DNA from: Bacillota bacterium
Lineage (GTDB): Bacteria > Bacillota > Clostridia > Christensenellales > Aristaeellaceae
DNA: 64,000 nt
Direction: 5' to 3'
NCBI GenBank assembly: GCA_023404345.1
Contig: JAEYCB010000047.1
Coordinates: forward strand, 31,664-95,663
In this document: in pieces, positions 15,867-23,023 of the stretch
Numbering within the stretch: position 1 is the first letter of the stretch
How the letters are laid out: each line of letters opens with the position of its first letter
The notes under the pieces: model-generated
Told to the model about the DNA's origin: nothing
Database searches by the model: none
What the model saw: the letters and a program-made list of their open reading frames with translations, nothing else
Made by a program: the position numbers and the translations under genes

Positions 15867-16814
15867 TCAATAGATGGTGTTGCTGGGATCGAGATACTCA
15901 TCCACGTTGGTGGCGTCCACGATCTGAGAGGGGATCACCTTCACAGCCTCAACGGTCTCGCCGCCGAGCACACTGAGGGCCACGTCGAGGCAATCCTTGA
16001 TCATCAGGGGGCTGTAGAGCGCGGAGCAGGCATGGATCTCGTCGGCCTTTTCCTTAATGATGTTGAAGTATTCCTGGCATCCGCCGCCGCCGGTGATGGC
16101 CTTGATGTCGGTACGGCCGGCATCCTCGATGGCCTGCAGGGCGCCGATGGAGGTTTCATCATCCAGGCTATAGACAGCGTCGATTTCGGGATTGGCGGTC
16201 AGGATATCAGCCATATCCTTCAGGCCGTCCTCACGGGTGAAGGCGGTAGCGTACTCGATGATCTTCACGTCAGGAGCGATTTCGGCCATAGTCTCGGTGA
16301 AGCCCTTCATGCGCAGCTCGGACACAGAACCGGAGGTAGGAACAGGCAGCGCCACGACGGTGCCGGTGGTGCCGATCTTCTCAACGATGTAGTTGGCGCT
16401 GGCAACGCCCATGCTCTCGTTGTCGCCGGTTACCTTGTAGATGCCCTCGGCGGGAATGTCCATATCGAAAGCCACAACGGTGATGCCCTGATCGATAGCG
16501 TTCTGGGCAGCCACTTCCATGCCGGTCCACTGAGGAGCGACGACGATGGCCTGAGCGCCCCAGAGGATGACCTCATCAAACTGAGCGGTCATTTCCTCAG
16601 CGTTGCTGGAGGTGAGCAGCTTGTACTCGATGGTGCCAGCCGCCTCCAGCTCCTTGCAGTACTGCTCGGCGTTGTAGGTGATGCCGCCCACCCAGCCATG
16701 GGTCACAGCGGGCACAAGCACGCCAATCTTATACTTGGTGGTTTCAGCGGTCGCCATGGTAACCATGCCAAGGCACAGCGCCAGAGCCAGAACGATGGCC
16801 AAAAGCTTTTTCAT
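15867..16814 (-). CDS. Periplasmic-type sugar-binding protein of the ribose-type importer
   Basis: The 315-residue product has a classic signal peptide (MKKLLAIVLALALCLGMVT, cleavage near ATAE) and a type I periplasmic-binding fold. Recognisable segments are KIGVLVPAVTHGWVGGI at the first strand, AIVVAPQWTG, TVVAFDMDIPAEG (hinge), VTGDNESMGVASANYI, and DAVYSLDDETSIGALQAIEDAG. The signal peptide lacks a lipobox Cys near its end, so anchoring is uncertain. The start at 16814 follows GGAGG with eight-base spacing; the earlier ATG has none. First gene of the importer-catabolic operon, divergent from the LacI regulator. Confidence 0.9.
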   Translation of the reverse strand: MKKLLAIVLALALCLGMVTMATAETTKYKIGVLVPAVTHGWVGGITYNAEQYCKELEAAGTIEYKLLTSSNAEEMTAQFDEVILWGAQAIVVAPQWTGMEVAAQNAIDQGITVVAFDMDIPAEGIYKVTGDNESMGVASANYIVEKIGTTGTVVALPVPTSGSVSELRMKGFTETMAEIAPDVKIIEYATAFTREDGLKDMADILTANPEIDAVYSLDDETSIGALQAIEDAGRTDIKAITGGGGCQEYFNIIKEKADEIHACSALYSPLMIKDCLDVALSVLGGETVEAVKVIPSQIVDATNVDEYLDPSNTIY

Positions 16815-16922
16815 GTTGGTTTCCTCCATTTCATAATTTGTCCTCCGTTCGGCGGAGGGCCATGCAAAGGACCGGCGTATGGCTGCGCCGCCTGTATGCG
16901 CCTGTCTCTTTGTCGTAAGTGT

Positions 16923-16951
16923 ATGATAGCATGCAAATTTTCACATGTCAA
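16923..16951 (-). promoter_or_regulatory. Promoter of the importer-catabolic operon
   Basis: A perfect TTGACA (16946-16951), 17 bp, TATCAT (16923-16928) on the minus strand, giving a leader of about 100 bases. Confidence 0.75.
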
Positions 16952-17087
16952 TTCAGCACAGAAAGTTTTCATAAATTTACATCAATTCGCATATTTTCTG
17001 AATCTCTTATTTCTCACCATTTTTCAGGTCGTTCGAATTATAAAAGCGTTTGTCACAAAAGAAAAATTACATTATTTATCGCTATCA

Positions 17088-17117
17088 TTTACATTTTCAT
17101 ATTGCCTATGCTATAAT
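17088..17117 (+). promoter_or_regulatory. Promoter of the LacI-type regulator gene
   Basis: TTTACA (17088-17093), 18 bp, TATAAT (17112-17117). The transcript starts about 60 bases before the ATG at 17185. Confidence 0.65.
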
Positions 17118-17184
17118 GAACCCAGAAACAAGCAATCTCACATCGCAGGGCCATGCCGTGCGCACTAAGGAGGCAAAGCGAAAC

Positions 17185-18186
17185 ATGAAACGAAAGGGCA
17201 GCGAACCCACCATCTCTCAGGTCGCAGCCTTAGCAGGCGTATCCATCGCCACGGTTTCGCGCGTCCTAAACGATCCGTCCAAGGTACGTCCTGCCACGGT
17301 GGAAAAGGTAAGTGCTGCCATCGACACACTGGCCTATCCGCGCCCTCAGCCTGCTGTGGATCTTCGCAACCGGCTGATCGTGGCGGTGCTGCCCAACCTG
17401 GACAACCCCTTTTATTCTAAAATCATCAAAGGGATTCAGGTATCGGCCAAAGGGCATGGGCTGGAAGTGCTGCTTTATGCCGAGGGCAATGTGGACGCTC
17501 ATTCGCGCCGGCTTTTGGATATGCTGGGTATGATTCAGGCGCGCGGCCTGATTATCCTCTCCCCTGTCAACCGCCTGGACGTGCTTAACGATCTGGCAGC
17601 CGCCCTGCCGCTGGTGCAGTGTGCTGAATATAATGAAGAAAGCACTTTGCCTTACGTGGGTGTAGATGACTTTGCCGCTGCTCGCAATGCAACCGAAACC
17701 CTAATTCGGCGCGGTCACCGCCGCATTGCCCTGATCAACGGCCCCGACCGCTATAAATACGCCCGTCACCGCTACCTGGGTTATGCGGATGCGCTCCGGC
17801 GTGCAGGTCTTGCGGTGGACAGCGCTCTGGTAGCCAATGTAACGGAGATGGGCTTTGATAGCTCACTTGCCGTAGCGCGGCAGATGCTTCTGGCCAGCGA
17901 ACGTCCGGACGCAATTTTGGCCACCAGCGACATGTACGCCTCCGCCGTGGTTAAGGCCGCCACCTCTGAAGGCATCCGCATTCCCGACGATCTGGCGCTG
18001 ATCGGTTTTGATAACACCTACATCTCCCAGATGAGCCACCCCAGCGTGGCGGCGGTGAGTCTGCCGCGCTTTCAGCTGGGCTACATGGCCTGCGAGGTAC
18101 TGTCCGAACGCATTTTGAACCCTGCCTCGGACGAGCCACGGCACTTTCTGCTGGAAACGGAGCTGGTGCTCCGCGACTCCGTATAA
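17185..18186 (+). CDS. LacI family transcriptional regulator
   Basis: The 333-residue product has an N-terminal helix-turn-helix (TISQVAALAGVSIATVSRVL, residues about 9-28) with the hinge sequence VRPATVEKV, followed by a sugar-binding type I periplasmic fold (IVAVLPNLDNPFYSKIIKGI; LINGPDRYKYARHRYLGY; DDLALIGFDNTYISQMSHP). It presumably represses or activates the divergent importer-catabolic operon in response to its sugar. AAGGAGG precedes the chosen ATG; the frame extends upstream through the promoter but that part is not translated. Confidence 0.92.
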   Translation: MKRKGSEPTISQVAALAGVSIATVSRVLNDPSKVRPATVEKVSAAIDTLAYPRPQPAVDLRNRLIVAVLPNLDNPFYSKIIKGIQVSAKGHGLEVLLYAEGNVDAHSRRLLDMLGMIQARGLIILSPVNRLDVLNDLAAALPLVQCAEYNEESTLPYVGVDDFAAARNATETLIRRGHRRIALINGPDRYKYARHRYLGYADALRRAGLAVDSALVANVTEMGFDSSLAVARQMLLASERPDAILATSDMYASAVVKAATSEGIRIPDDLALIGFDNTYISQMSHPSVAAVSLPRFQLGYMACEVLSERILNPASDEPRHFLLETELVLRDSV

Positions 18187-18228
18187 ACGTTACTCCATGC
18201 AACCGAATAACGGGAGGTACTTGCAATT

Positions 18229-19143
18229 ATGAAACTGGGCTTTGTAAGCGCGATTCTGGACGGCTGGACATTTGAAGGCATGGTAGACGCAGCCGCCGAC
18301 ATGGGCTATCAGTGTGTGGAGGTAGCCTGCTGGCCCGCCGGGAAGGCGGAGCGCCGCTACGCGGGCGTCAGCCACATTGACGTGGATGCGCTGGACGATG
18401 AGAAGGTGCGCTACATCCACAGCTACCTTGAGCAGCGCGGCGTGGAGATCTCCGCCCTGGCGTACTACCCCAACACCCTGGATGGTGACCTGGAAAAGCG
18501 CGCCGCCGCTGTGGAACACCTCAAGAAAGTCATTCGGGCCAGCCATCGGCTGGGTGTGAACCTGGTTACCACCTTTATCGGCCGCGACCAAACCAAAACC
18601 GTGGAGGAGAACCTCGACATCATGTGTCAGGTCTGGCCTCCCATCCTCAAACTGGCTGAGGAACTGGGCGTGCGTGTCGCCATCGAGAACTGCCCCATGC
18701 TCTTCGGCCTCGATCAGTGGCCCGGCGGACAGAATCTGATGACCACCCCGGCGATCTGGCGTAAAGTATTTGAGTTGCTGCCTTCCCCCAACCTGGGTAT
18801 CAACTACGACCCCTCACACTTCGTTTGGCAAATGATGGACTACACTCAGCCCATTTACGAGTTCAAGGACAAAATTTTCCACGTCCATTATAAGGATATC
18901 AAGCTTTTTCCCGACAAGCTGCGCCAAGTGGGCACCATGGCCTATCCGCTGGACTACATGAGTCCCAAACTGCCGGGCTTGGGCGATGTGGACTGGGGCC
19001 GCTATGTATCGGCGCTGACCGATATCGGCTACGATGGTTATACCTGCATCGAGGTTGAGGACCGTTCCTTCGAGGGCAGCCGCGAAAAGGTGCTGGATTC
19101 CCTGCGTCTTTCCAAGCGCTACATGGAGCAGTTCGTTATCTGA
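18229..19143 (+). CDS. TIM-barrel sugar isomerase/epimerase (second)
   Basis: The 304-residue product is of the xylose isomerase-like fold. Visible metal and active-site segments are VAIENCPM (about residue 145), LGINYDPSHFVWQ (about 190), IFHVHYKDIKLF (about 218) and YTCIEVED (about 277), supplying the usual Glu, Asp, His and Glu ligands. GVSHIDVDALDDEKV resembles inositol-catabolic and hydroxypyruvate-isomerase-like relatives. It follows the regulator by 42 bases with GGGAGG ahead of the ATG, so it belongs to the same sugar locus. Exact substrate unknown. Confidence 0.82.
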   Translation: MKLGFVSAILDGWTFEGMVDAAADMGYQCVEVACWPAGKAERRYAGVSHIDVDALDDEKVRYIHSYLEQRGVEISALAYYPNTLDGDLEKRAAAVEHLKKVIRASHRLGVNLVTTFIGRDQTKTVEENLDIMCQVWPPILKLAEELGVRVAIENCPMLFGLDQWPGGQNLMTTPAIWRKVFELLPSPNLGINYDPSHFVWQMMDYTQPIYEFKDKIFHVHYKDIKLFPDKLRQVGTMAYPLDYMSPKLPGLGDVDWGRYVSALTDIGYDGYTCIEVEDRSFEGSREKVLDSLRLSKRYMEQFVI

Positions 19144-19159
19144 ACAACAGCAAACAAAA

Positions 19160-19199
19160 AAGCGGCGCGAAGCGGGAAAATATTCGCTTCGCGCCGCTT
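19160..19199. terminator. Strong hairpin after the isomerase gene
   Basis: A perfect 15-bp stem (AAGCGGCGCGAAGCG and complement) with a 10-base loop starts 17 bases after the stop. The T tract is on the minus-strand side, so stalling of plus-strand transcripts rests on the stem alone. Confidence 0.6.
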
Positions 19200-19213
19200 G
19201 CTGTATGGGCAAA

Positions 19214-19242
19214 TTGCGCAGTGCCGCATATCATGTTATAAT
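19214..19242 (+). promoter_or_regulatory. Promoter of the DUF6020-like gene at 19.3 kb
   Basis: TTGCGC (19214-19219), 17 bp, TATAAT (19237-19242). Confidence 0.6.
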
Positions 19243-19281
19243 TTACAAATAGAACGGATTCGCTGAAATGGGGGGAGATTT

Positions 19282-21036
19282 ATGTCAAGCCACGCCTTGA
19301 GCAACCGCCATGCGGCTGTTCTCAGTGGATGCTGCGCTCTGCTGTCCATATATTCGGCTGTATGGCTCACTGATTTTTCTACTAGCTATCATTTTGGATG
19401 GTGCCTGAAGCTAGGGCTGTTGTGCTTTGCCGGGTATCGCTTTTGGCGTGAGCCAGACCTTCGTCTCAAAAAGGGTTATGGCATTTGGGGCGCACTGTTC
19501 ATGTTGGCGTTGGGACTGGGCATGCGGATGGATGCCGCCGGTCAAACCGGCGTGCGCGGGTTGATCGGCAGTTTTTGTTTGGCGGCGTGTGCCGGACCGG
19601 CCGCGGGCTATACAGCCATATATGCATACCGTGCTCTAAACCGTTTTACGAAGCCCATGGCGCTTCGACGCGGCCGCGCATTTTGTTTGTCGCTCGGGCT
19701 GTTATTGCTGTGCTGGCTGCCGGTATTGATTGCCTTTTTCCCCGGCATAGCCGGCTATGATATGGACTTCCAAATCTATCAGGTAACATCCGGTAATTAT
19801 TCTGCGCATCACCCATTGCTGCACACGCTATTCCTTGGCATATTCTGCTGGCTGGGAGAAGCATTGGGCAGTCTCACGCTGGGATACGGCCTGCACACAC
19901 TGATGCAGGTAGCGATACTTGCCGCATCCATTTCCTATGCTCTGGCCTGGTTGGCCGGTATTGGCTGCCCGCGTTGGTTGTGGATTGCGCTTCTGGCCTA
20001 TTTTGCTTTGTCTCCACAGCATGCAGTGATGGCCTGCAGCGGGACAAAGGATATTCTGTTTGCTGCTGCAATGCTTGCTATAACCGTAGAGCTGTGCCGC
20101 CTGTTGCTGGAACCTCAACGGCGGCTTCGCCGATGGGTACTTGCAGGCGATGCAGCGCTGGTAGCCATAGCGTGCATGCTTCGCAATAATGCCGTCTACA
20201 GCTTTGTACTGCTCATTGTCATCTCCTTTTTGTTTTTCCGTCGCAAGCTGGGAAAGCGTGTGCTCGCGGCAACGTTGTCAGGCGTGATATTGGCCCAGGC
20301 CGGCATGATAGGGCTTCAAGCTGCCACAGGTGCAGCAAGTAGCTCTGTCCGCGAGATGCTGAGCATTCCCTGTCAACAGCTTGCCCGTGTATATGATCGT
20401 TATGGACTGTCCATTCCTGAAGGCTATGAGATTATTGAGGTGCTGCCTGACGCCGAAAACTATTTCCCCAGCCGTGCAGATTTTACCAAATCCAGTGCCA
20501 AGGTGACCACCAGTGACCGCCTGATGCGTTTCCTAAAATTATGGATACGCGAGGCTTTGCATCACCCTGTTGAATACCTGGACGCCTTTCTCTACAACAC
20601 CCGTGGATTCTGGTATGTAAACGATCTTTCCTTTGCCACCACGTATGACGAGGTGGAAGGTTCGCCTGTAGGCTGCATGGCGCTTGGGCACCACGACAAC
20701 ATAGGCATTGCGGCCCCATGGCTATTGCCGGGTTTACGCACACTCTGGCAGCAATTATTTACGCTCAACGGCTATCAGCGCTTTCCCATATTATGGACAC
20801 TTCTGCACCCCGCATTTTATAGCTGGCTTCTGGGATTTGTACTGGTATGGGCCTGGTATCGGCGTGACCGTCAAGCATTGTTTGCGGGTTTTGGGCTTGC
20901 ATGTTACCTTCTTTCACTTCTAATGGGTCCCTGCGCGCTGATTCGGTATCAGTATTACCTGATGCTTGCCGCTCCGGTACTGCTAGGTTATCTGTGTGCG
21001 GTCAAGCGGGATTGTGTGCCGGAAGCGCAGCAATAA
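19282..21036 (+). CDS. DUF6020-like polytopic membrane protein (putative GT-C glycosyltransferase)
   Basis: The 584-residue product has at least ten hydrophobic helices. An early extracytoplasmic loop carries FFPGIAGYDMDFQIYQV, similar to the acidic D-x-D or D-D loop of GT-C transferases, followed by HHPLLHTLFLG. The C-terminal extracytoplasmic part contains PVEYLDAFLYNTRGFWYVND. These match the DUF6020 family, presumed to transfer lipid-linked sugars to surface polymers. It resembles the convergent neighbour at 21053-22837 along its length (e.g. TGVRGLIGS versus TGVRGLLLC). The ribosome site GGGGGGAG precedes the ATG. The acceptor is unknown. Confidence 0.72.
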   Translation: MSSHALSNRHAAVLSGCCALLSIYSAVWLTDFSTSYHFGWCLKLGLLCFAGYRFWREPDLRLKKGYGIWGALFMLALGLGMRMDAAGQTGVRGLIGSFCLAACAGPAAGYTAIYAYRALNRFTKPMALRRGRAFCLSLGLLLLCWLPVLIAFFPGIAGYDMDFQIYQVTSGNYSAHHPLLHTLFLGIFCWLGEALGSLTLGYGLHTLMQVAILAASISYALAWLAGIGCPRWLWIALLAYFALSPQHAVMACSGTKDILFAAAMLAITVELCRLLLEPQRRLRRWVLAGDAALVAIACMLRNNAVYSFVLLIVISFLFFRRKLGKRVLAATLSGVILAQAGMIGLQAATGAASSSVREMLSIPCQQLARVYDRYGLSIPEGYEIIEVLPDAENYFPSRADFTKSSAKVTTSDRLMRFLKLWIREALHHPVEYLDAFLYNTRGFWYVNDLSFATTYDEVEGSPVGCMALGHHDNIGIAAPWLLPGLRTLWQQLFTLNGYQRFPILWTLLHPAFYSWLLGFVLVWAWYRRDRQALFAGFGLACYLLSLLMGPCALIRYQYYLMLAAPVLLGYLCAVKRDCVPEAQQ

Positions 21037-21041
21037 TGGCA

Positions 21042-21067
21042 AAAAAGGACGCTCATGCGTCCTTTTT
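21042..21067. terminator. Bidirectional terminator between convergent DUF6020-like genes
   Basis: AAAAAGGACGC and GCGTCCTTTTT form a perfect 11-bp stem with a TCAT loop, with T residues in both directions. It overlaps the stop codon of the minus-strand gene. Confidence 0.8.
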
Positions 21068-22837
21068 AGTGTGTCGGAAAAGCTCGCCGCAGGCGAGCTT
21101 TTCCCTTTGCTGTGCCAGTGCACTTCCCAGCATCAGCGGCACACATGCCACAAACGGATATGCGTAGCGAATCAGAACGCACGCGCCGCATAAAAGCGGC
21201 AAAAAGCAGCCAATCACCATCGCCAGCATACCCAACGTACACCGGTCGCGTCCAACCAATGCCGCCGCCACTAAAAAGCCGGCTAGCCACACCCACAGTG
21301 CGGGCGCAAACAGCAACGACAGTACCGGTAGCCGTTGATAATCGTTGGCTGTAAAGAGGCGCTCGTACCATTTCCGGAGCCCCGGCAGCACTCCCGGTGA
21401 GGCCAGTCCATGCGGCTCCACCTGATTGGTCAGCAAATAGCCCAACCCCGTGCCCTCGCCCTCACCGTAAATGCGCGCATGGGTAGTATCGTCTAAGTAC
21501 CAGTAGCCTTTCGTAGTAAGCAGCCATGCATCAAGATAGGTGACGGGATGTTTCAGTCCCACCCGGCCCCACAGTTTGAGGAACCCCCACATCCTGTCCG
21601 GCCTGTTCACAATAGCGAATGTCTTAAGCGGATCGGCCGTATAGGGGGTATAATCCTCCACAGTGGGAAGCCATGTCCTGATCTCATAGCAATCATCCGG
21701 CTCGCTTTCATGGTAATACGCATAGACGCGCCCCATCTGTTGACTTTGCACACTAACCAGCTCGGTAGCCAAGCTGCCCGAAGCATCGCAGACGGCCTTG
21801 AGTCCGCCCAAGGCACACATATACATCCCCAACGTGCCCAGCATCAACACGCACAGACGCAATCGCCGCCCGCGTTCCATCGCCAGAAGCCCCGCCAAAA
21901 GCCCTGCCAAGATACCCACAAAGCCGTTATTGCGCATCATGCACATCAGCGTGCCTAGCGCCACAAAGCCCGCAACAAACCCCGGTCGCCTCATGAGATC
22001 AGGGGCTCTGAGCAAGCGATGAAACCGGATGAGTAAAAGTGTCAAAAAAGCTACAAAAAAGCCATCCTTGGTATCACTAATTGCAAGCATGGCATGCACC
22101 GGAAGCAATGCAAACAGCACCAGCGCAGCAAAAAACAGCGCACGTGGCACGCCGATGCGCCACAGATAGCCCATCGCCGCGCCATAAGCCGCAGCCATAA
22201 CCGCCATCTGCATCATTATAAACAGCGCATAGCCCCATGCGGGACCGCCCATGCCCTGTCCCAGGCGATAAAAGGCTCCGAGGAGCAGCGTATGCAGGAG
22301 AGGATTGCGGTTGGTGTACTGGCCGGAAAAAATCTCGTCCAGTTGGGTATAAATATCATAGGCCGAAATTCCGGGCCAATAGGCCAAAAACACCGGCAGC
22401 CATCCCAGAAAAATCAGTGCCGCGCAGCCCCAGGCAACCCAATGTTCATTCAGATATGTCTTCTTTTCAGAAAGCCGCAGATGGCATAGTCCGTGCCACG
22501 CTGCGGCCAGCACATAGCCCACTGCAGGCCCTGCGCCCAAGCCTGCGCCCAAGCACAGCAGCAGTCCCCTTACCCCCGTATAGCCAGCCAGTTCCAGCCG
22601 CAGTCCCAGCGCCTGCGCACCGCCTATCAGCATGCCCAGCACCGCAAAGCAGCATCTTTCCCTCCGATTTTCCAGTGCCAGGCCCCGCCCGCCCAATATG
22701 ATCAGGGCTGCAAAACCCACCGTCCAGAAAAAATGATAGTCCACCTCGCGCGTGCCGCCAAAAAGCACAACGAGACAGCCCACGCACAGCGTCGCGCACA
22801 AGCCCGCCGCCGTCCACCGCCAATGCGGACTTCTCAT
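21053..22837 (-). CDS. DUF6020-like polytopic membrane protein (putative GT-C glycosyltransferase)
   Basis: The 594-residue product has about twelve hydrophobic helices and the same landmarks as the convergent gene: YWPGISAYDIYTQLDEI with its acidic loop, NRNPLLHTLLLGAFYRLG, ISDTKDGFFVAFL and PVTYLDAWLLTTKGYWYLDD. It is a paralogue of the 19282-21036 product. The last residues, including KLACGELF, come from an inserted palindromic repeat. The start at 22837 is preferred because an earlier in-frame ATG lies in the promoter; its ribosome site (GGGGG) is weak. Role in surface glycan assembly is inferred from the family. Confidence 0.72.
   Translation of the reverse strand: MRSPHWRWTAAGLCATLCVGCLVVLFGGTREVDYHFFWTVGFAALIILGGRGLALENRRERCCFAVLGMLIGGAQALGLRLELAGYTGVRGLLLCLGAGLGAGPAVGYVLAAAWHGLCHLRLSEKKTYLNEHWVAWGCAALIFLGWLPVFLAYWPGISAYDIYTQLDEIFSGQYTNRNPLLHTLLLGAFYRLGQGMGGPAWGYALFIMMQMAVMAAAYGAAMGYLWRIGVPRALFFAALVLFALLPVHAMLAISDTKDGFFVAFLTLLLIRFHRLLRAPDLMRRPGFVAGFVALGTLMCMMRNNGFVGILAGLLAGLLAMERGRRLRLCVLMLGTLGMYMCALGGLKAVCDASGSLATELVSVQSQQMGRVYAYYHESEPDDCYEIRTWLPTVEDYTPYTADPLKTFAIVNRPDRMWGFLKLWGRVGLKHPVTYLDAWLLTTKGYWYLDDTTHARIYGEGEGTGLGYLLTNQVEPHGLASPGVLPGLRKWYERLFTANDYQRLPVLSLLFAPALWVWLAGFLVAAALVGRDRCTLGMLAMVIGCFLPLLCGACVLIRYAYPFVACVPLMLGSALAQQREKLACGELFRHTKKDA
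21078..21102. repeat. Palindromic repeat, copy 2 (AAAAGCTCGCC type), inside a gene end
   Basis: AAAAGCTCGCC-GCA-GGCGAGCTTTT is a perfect 11-bp palindrome, nearly identical to copy 1 at 4416-4440. Here it is translated as KLACGELF near the C-terminus of the minus-strand gene, so the repeat seems to have extended or replaced the end of that protein. Confidence 0.6.
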
Positions 22838-22875
22838 GGCGTCACGCCCCCTTACATATCGTCCTAGATAGGCAC

Positions 22876-22905
22876 AGTATACCATGTGCACCCGTTTGGA
22901 TGCAA
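22876..22905 (-). promoter_or_regulatory. Promoter of the minus-strand DUF6020-like gene
   Basis: TTGCAT (22900-22905), 18 bp, TATACT (22876-22881) on the minus strand. Confidence 0.5.
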
Positions 22906-22935
22906 GCAGCGGTCCCCGCCGTGCCTGGCGCCCGC

Positions 22936-22964
22936 TTGCGCCTCCCCCACGTCCATGCTATAAT
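22936..22964 (+). promoter_or_regulatory. Promoter of secA
   Basis: TTGCGC (22936-22941), 17 bp, TATAAT (22959-22964), giving a leader of about 55 bases. Confidence 0.65.
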
Positions 22965-23023
22965 ATAGGATGAGTTATGATGCGCCTGGCGCGTCATCGC
23001 CATAAATAAGGAGACTTACCGCC

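Larger units (their letters stand above)
16815..17184. other. Divergent regulatory region, 370 bp
   Basis: No gene lies here. Promoters face both ways (16923-16951 minus; 17088-17117 plus). Between them is AT-rich DNA where the LacI-type regulator probably binds; no clean operator palindrome could be identified by eye. The leader of the binding-protein gene holds a CCTCCG/CGGAGG hairpin just ahead of the ribosome site. Confidence 0.55.
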
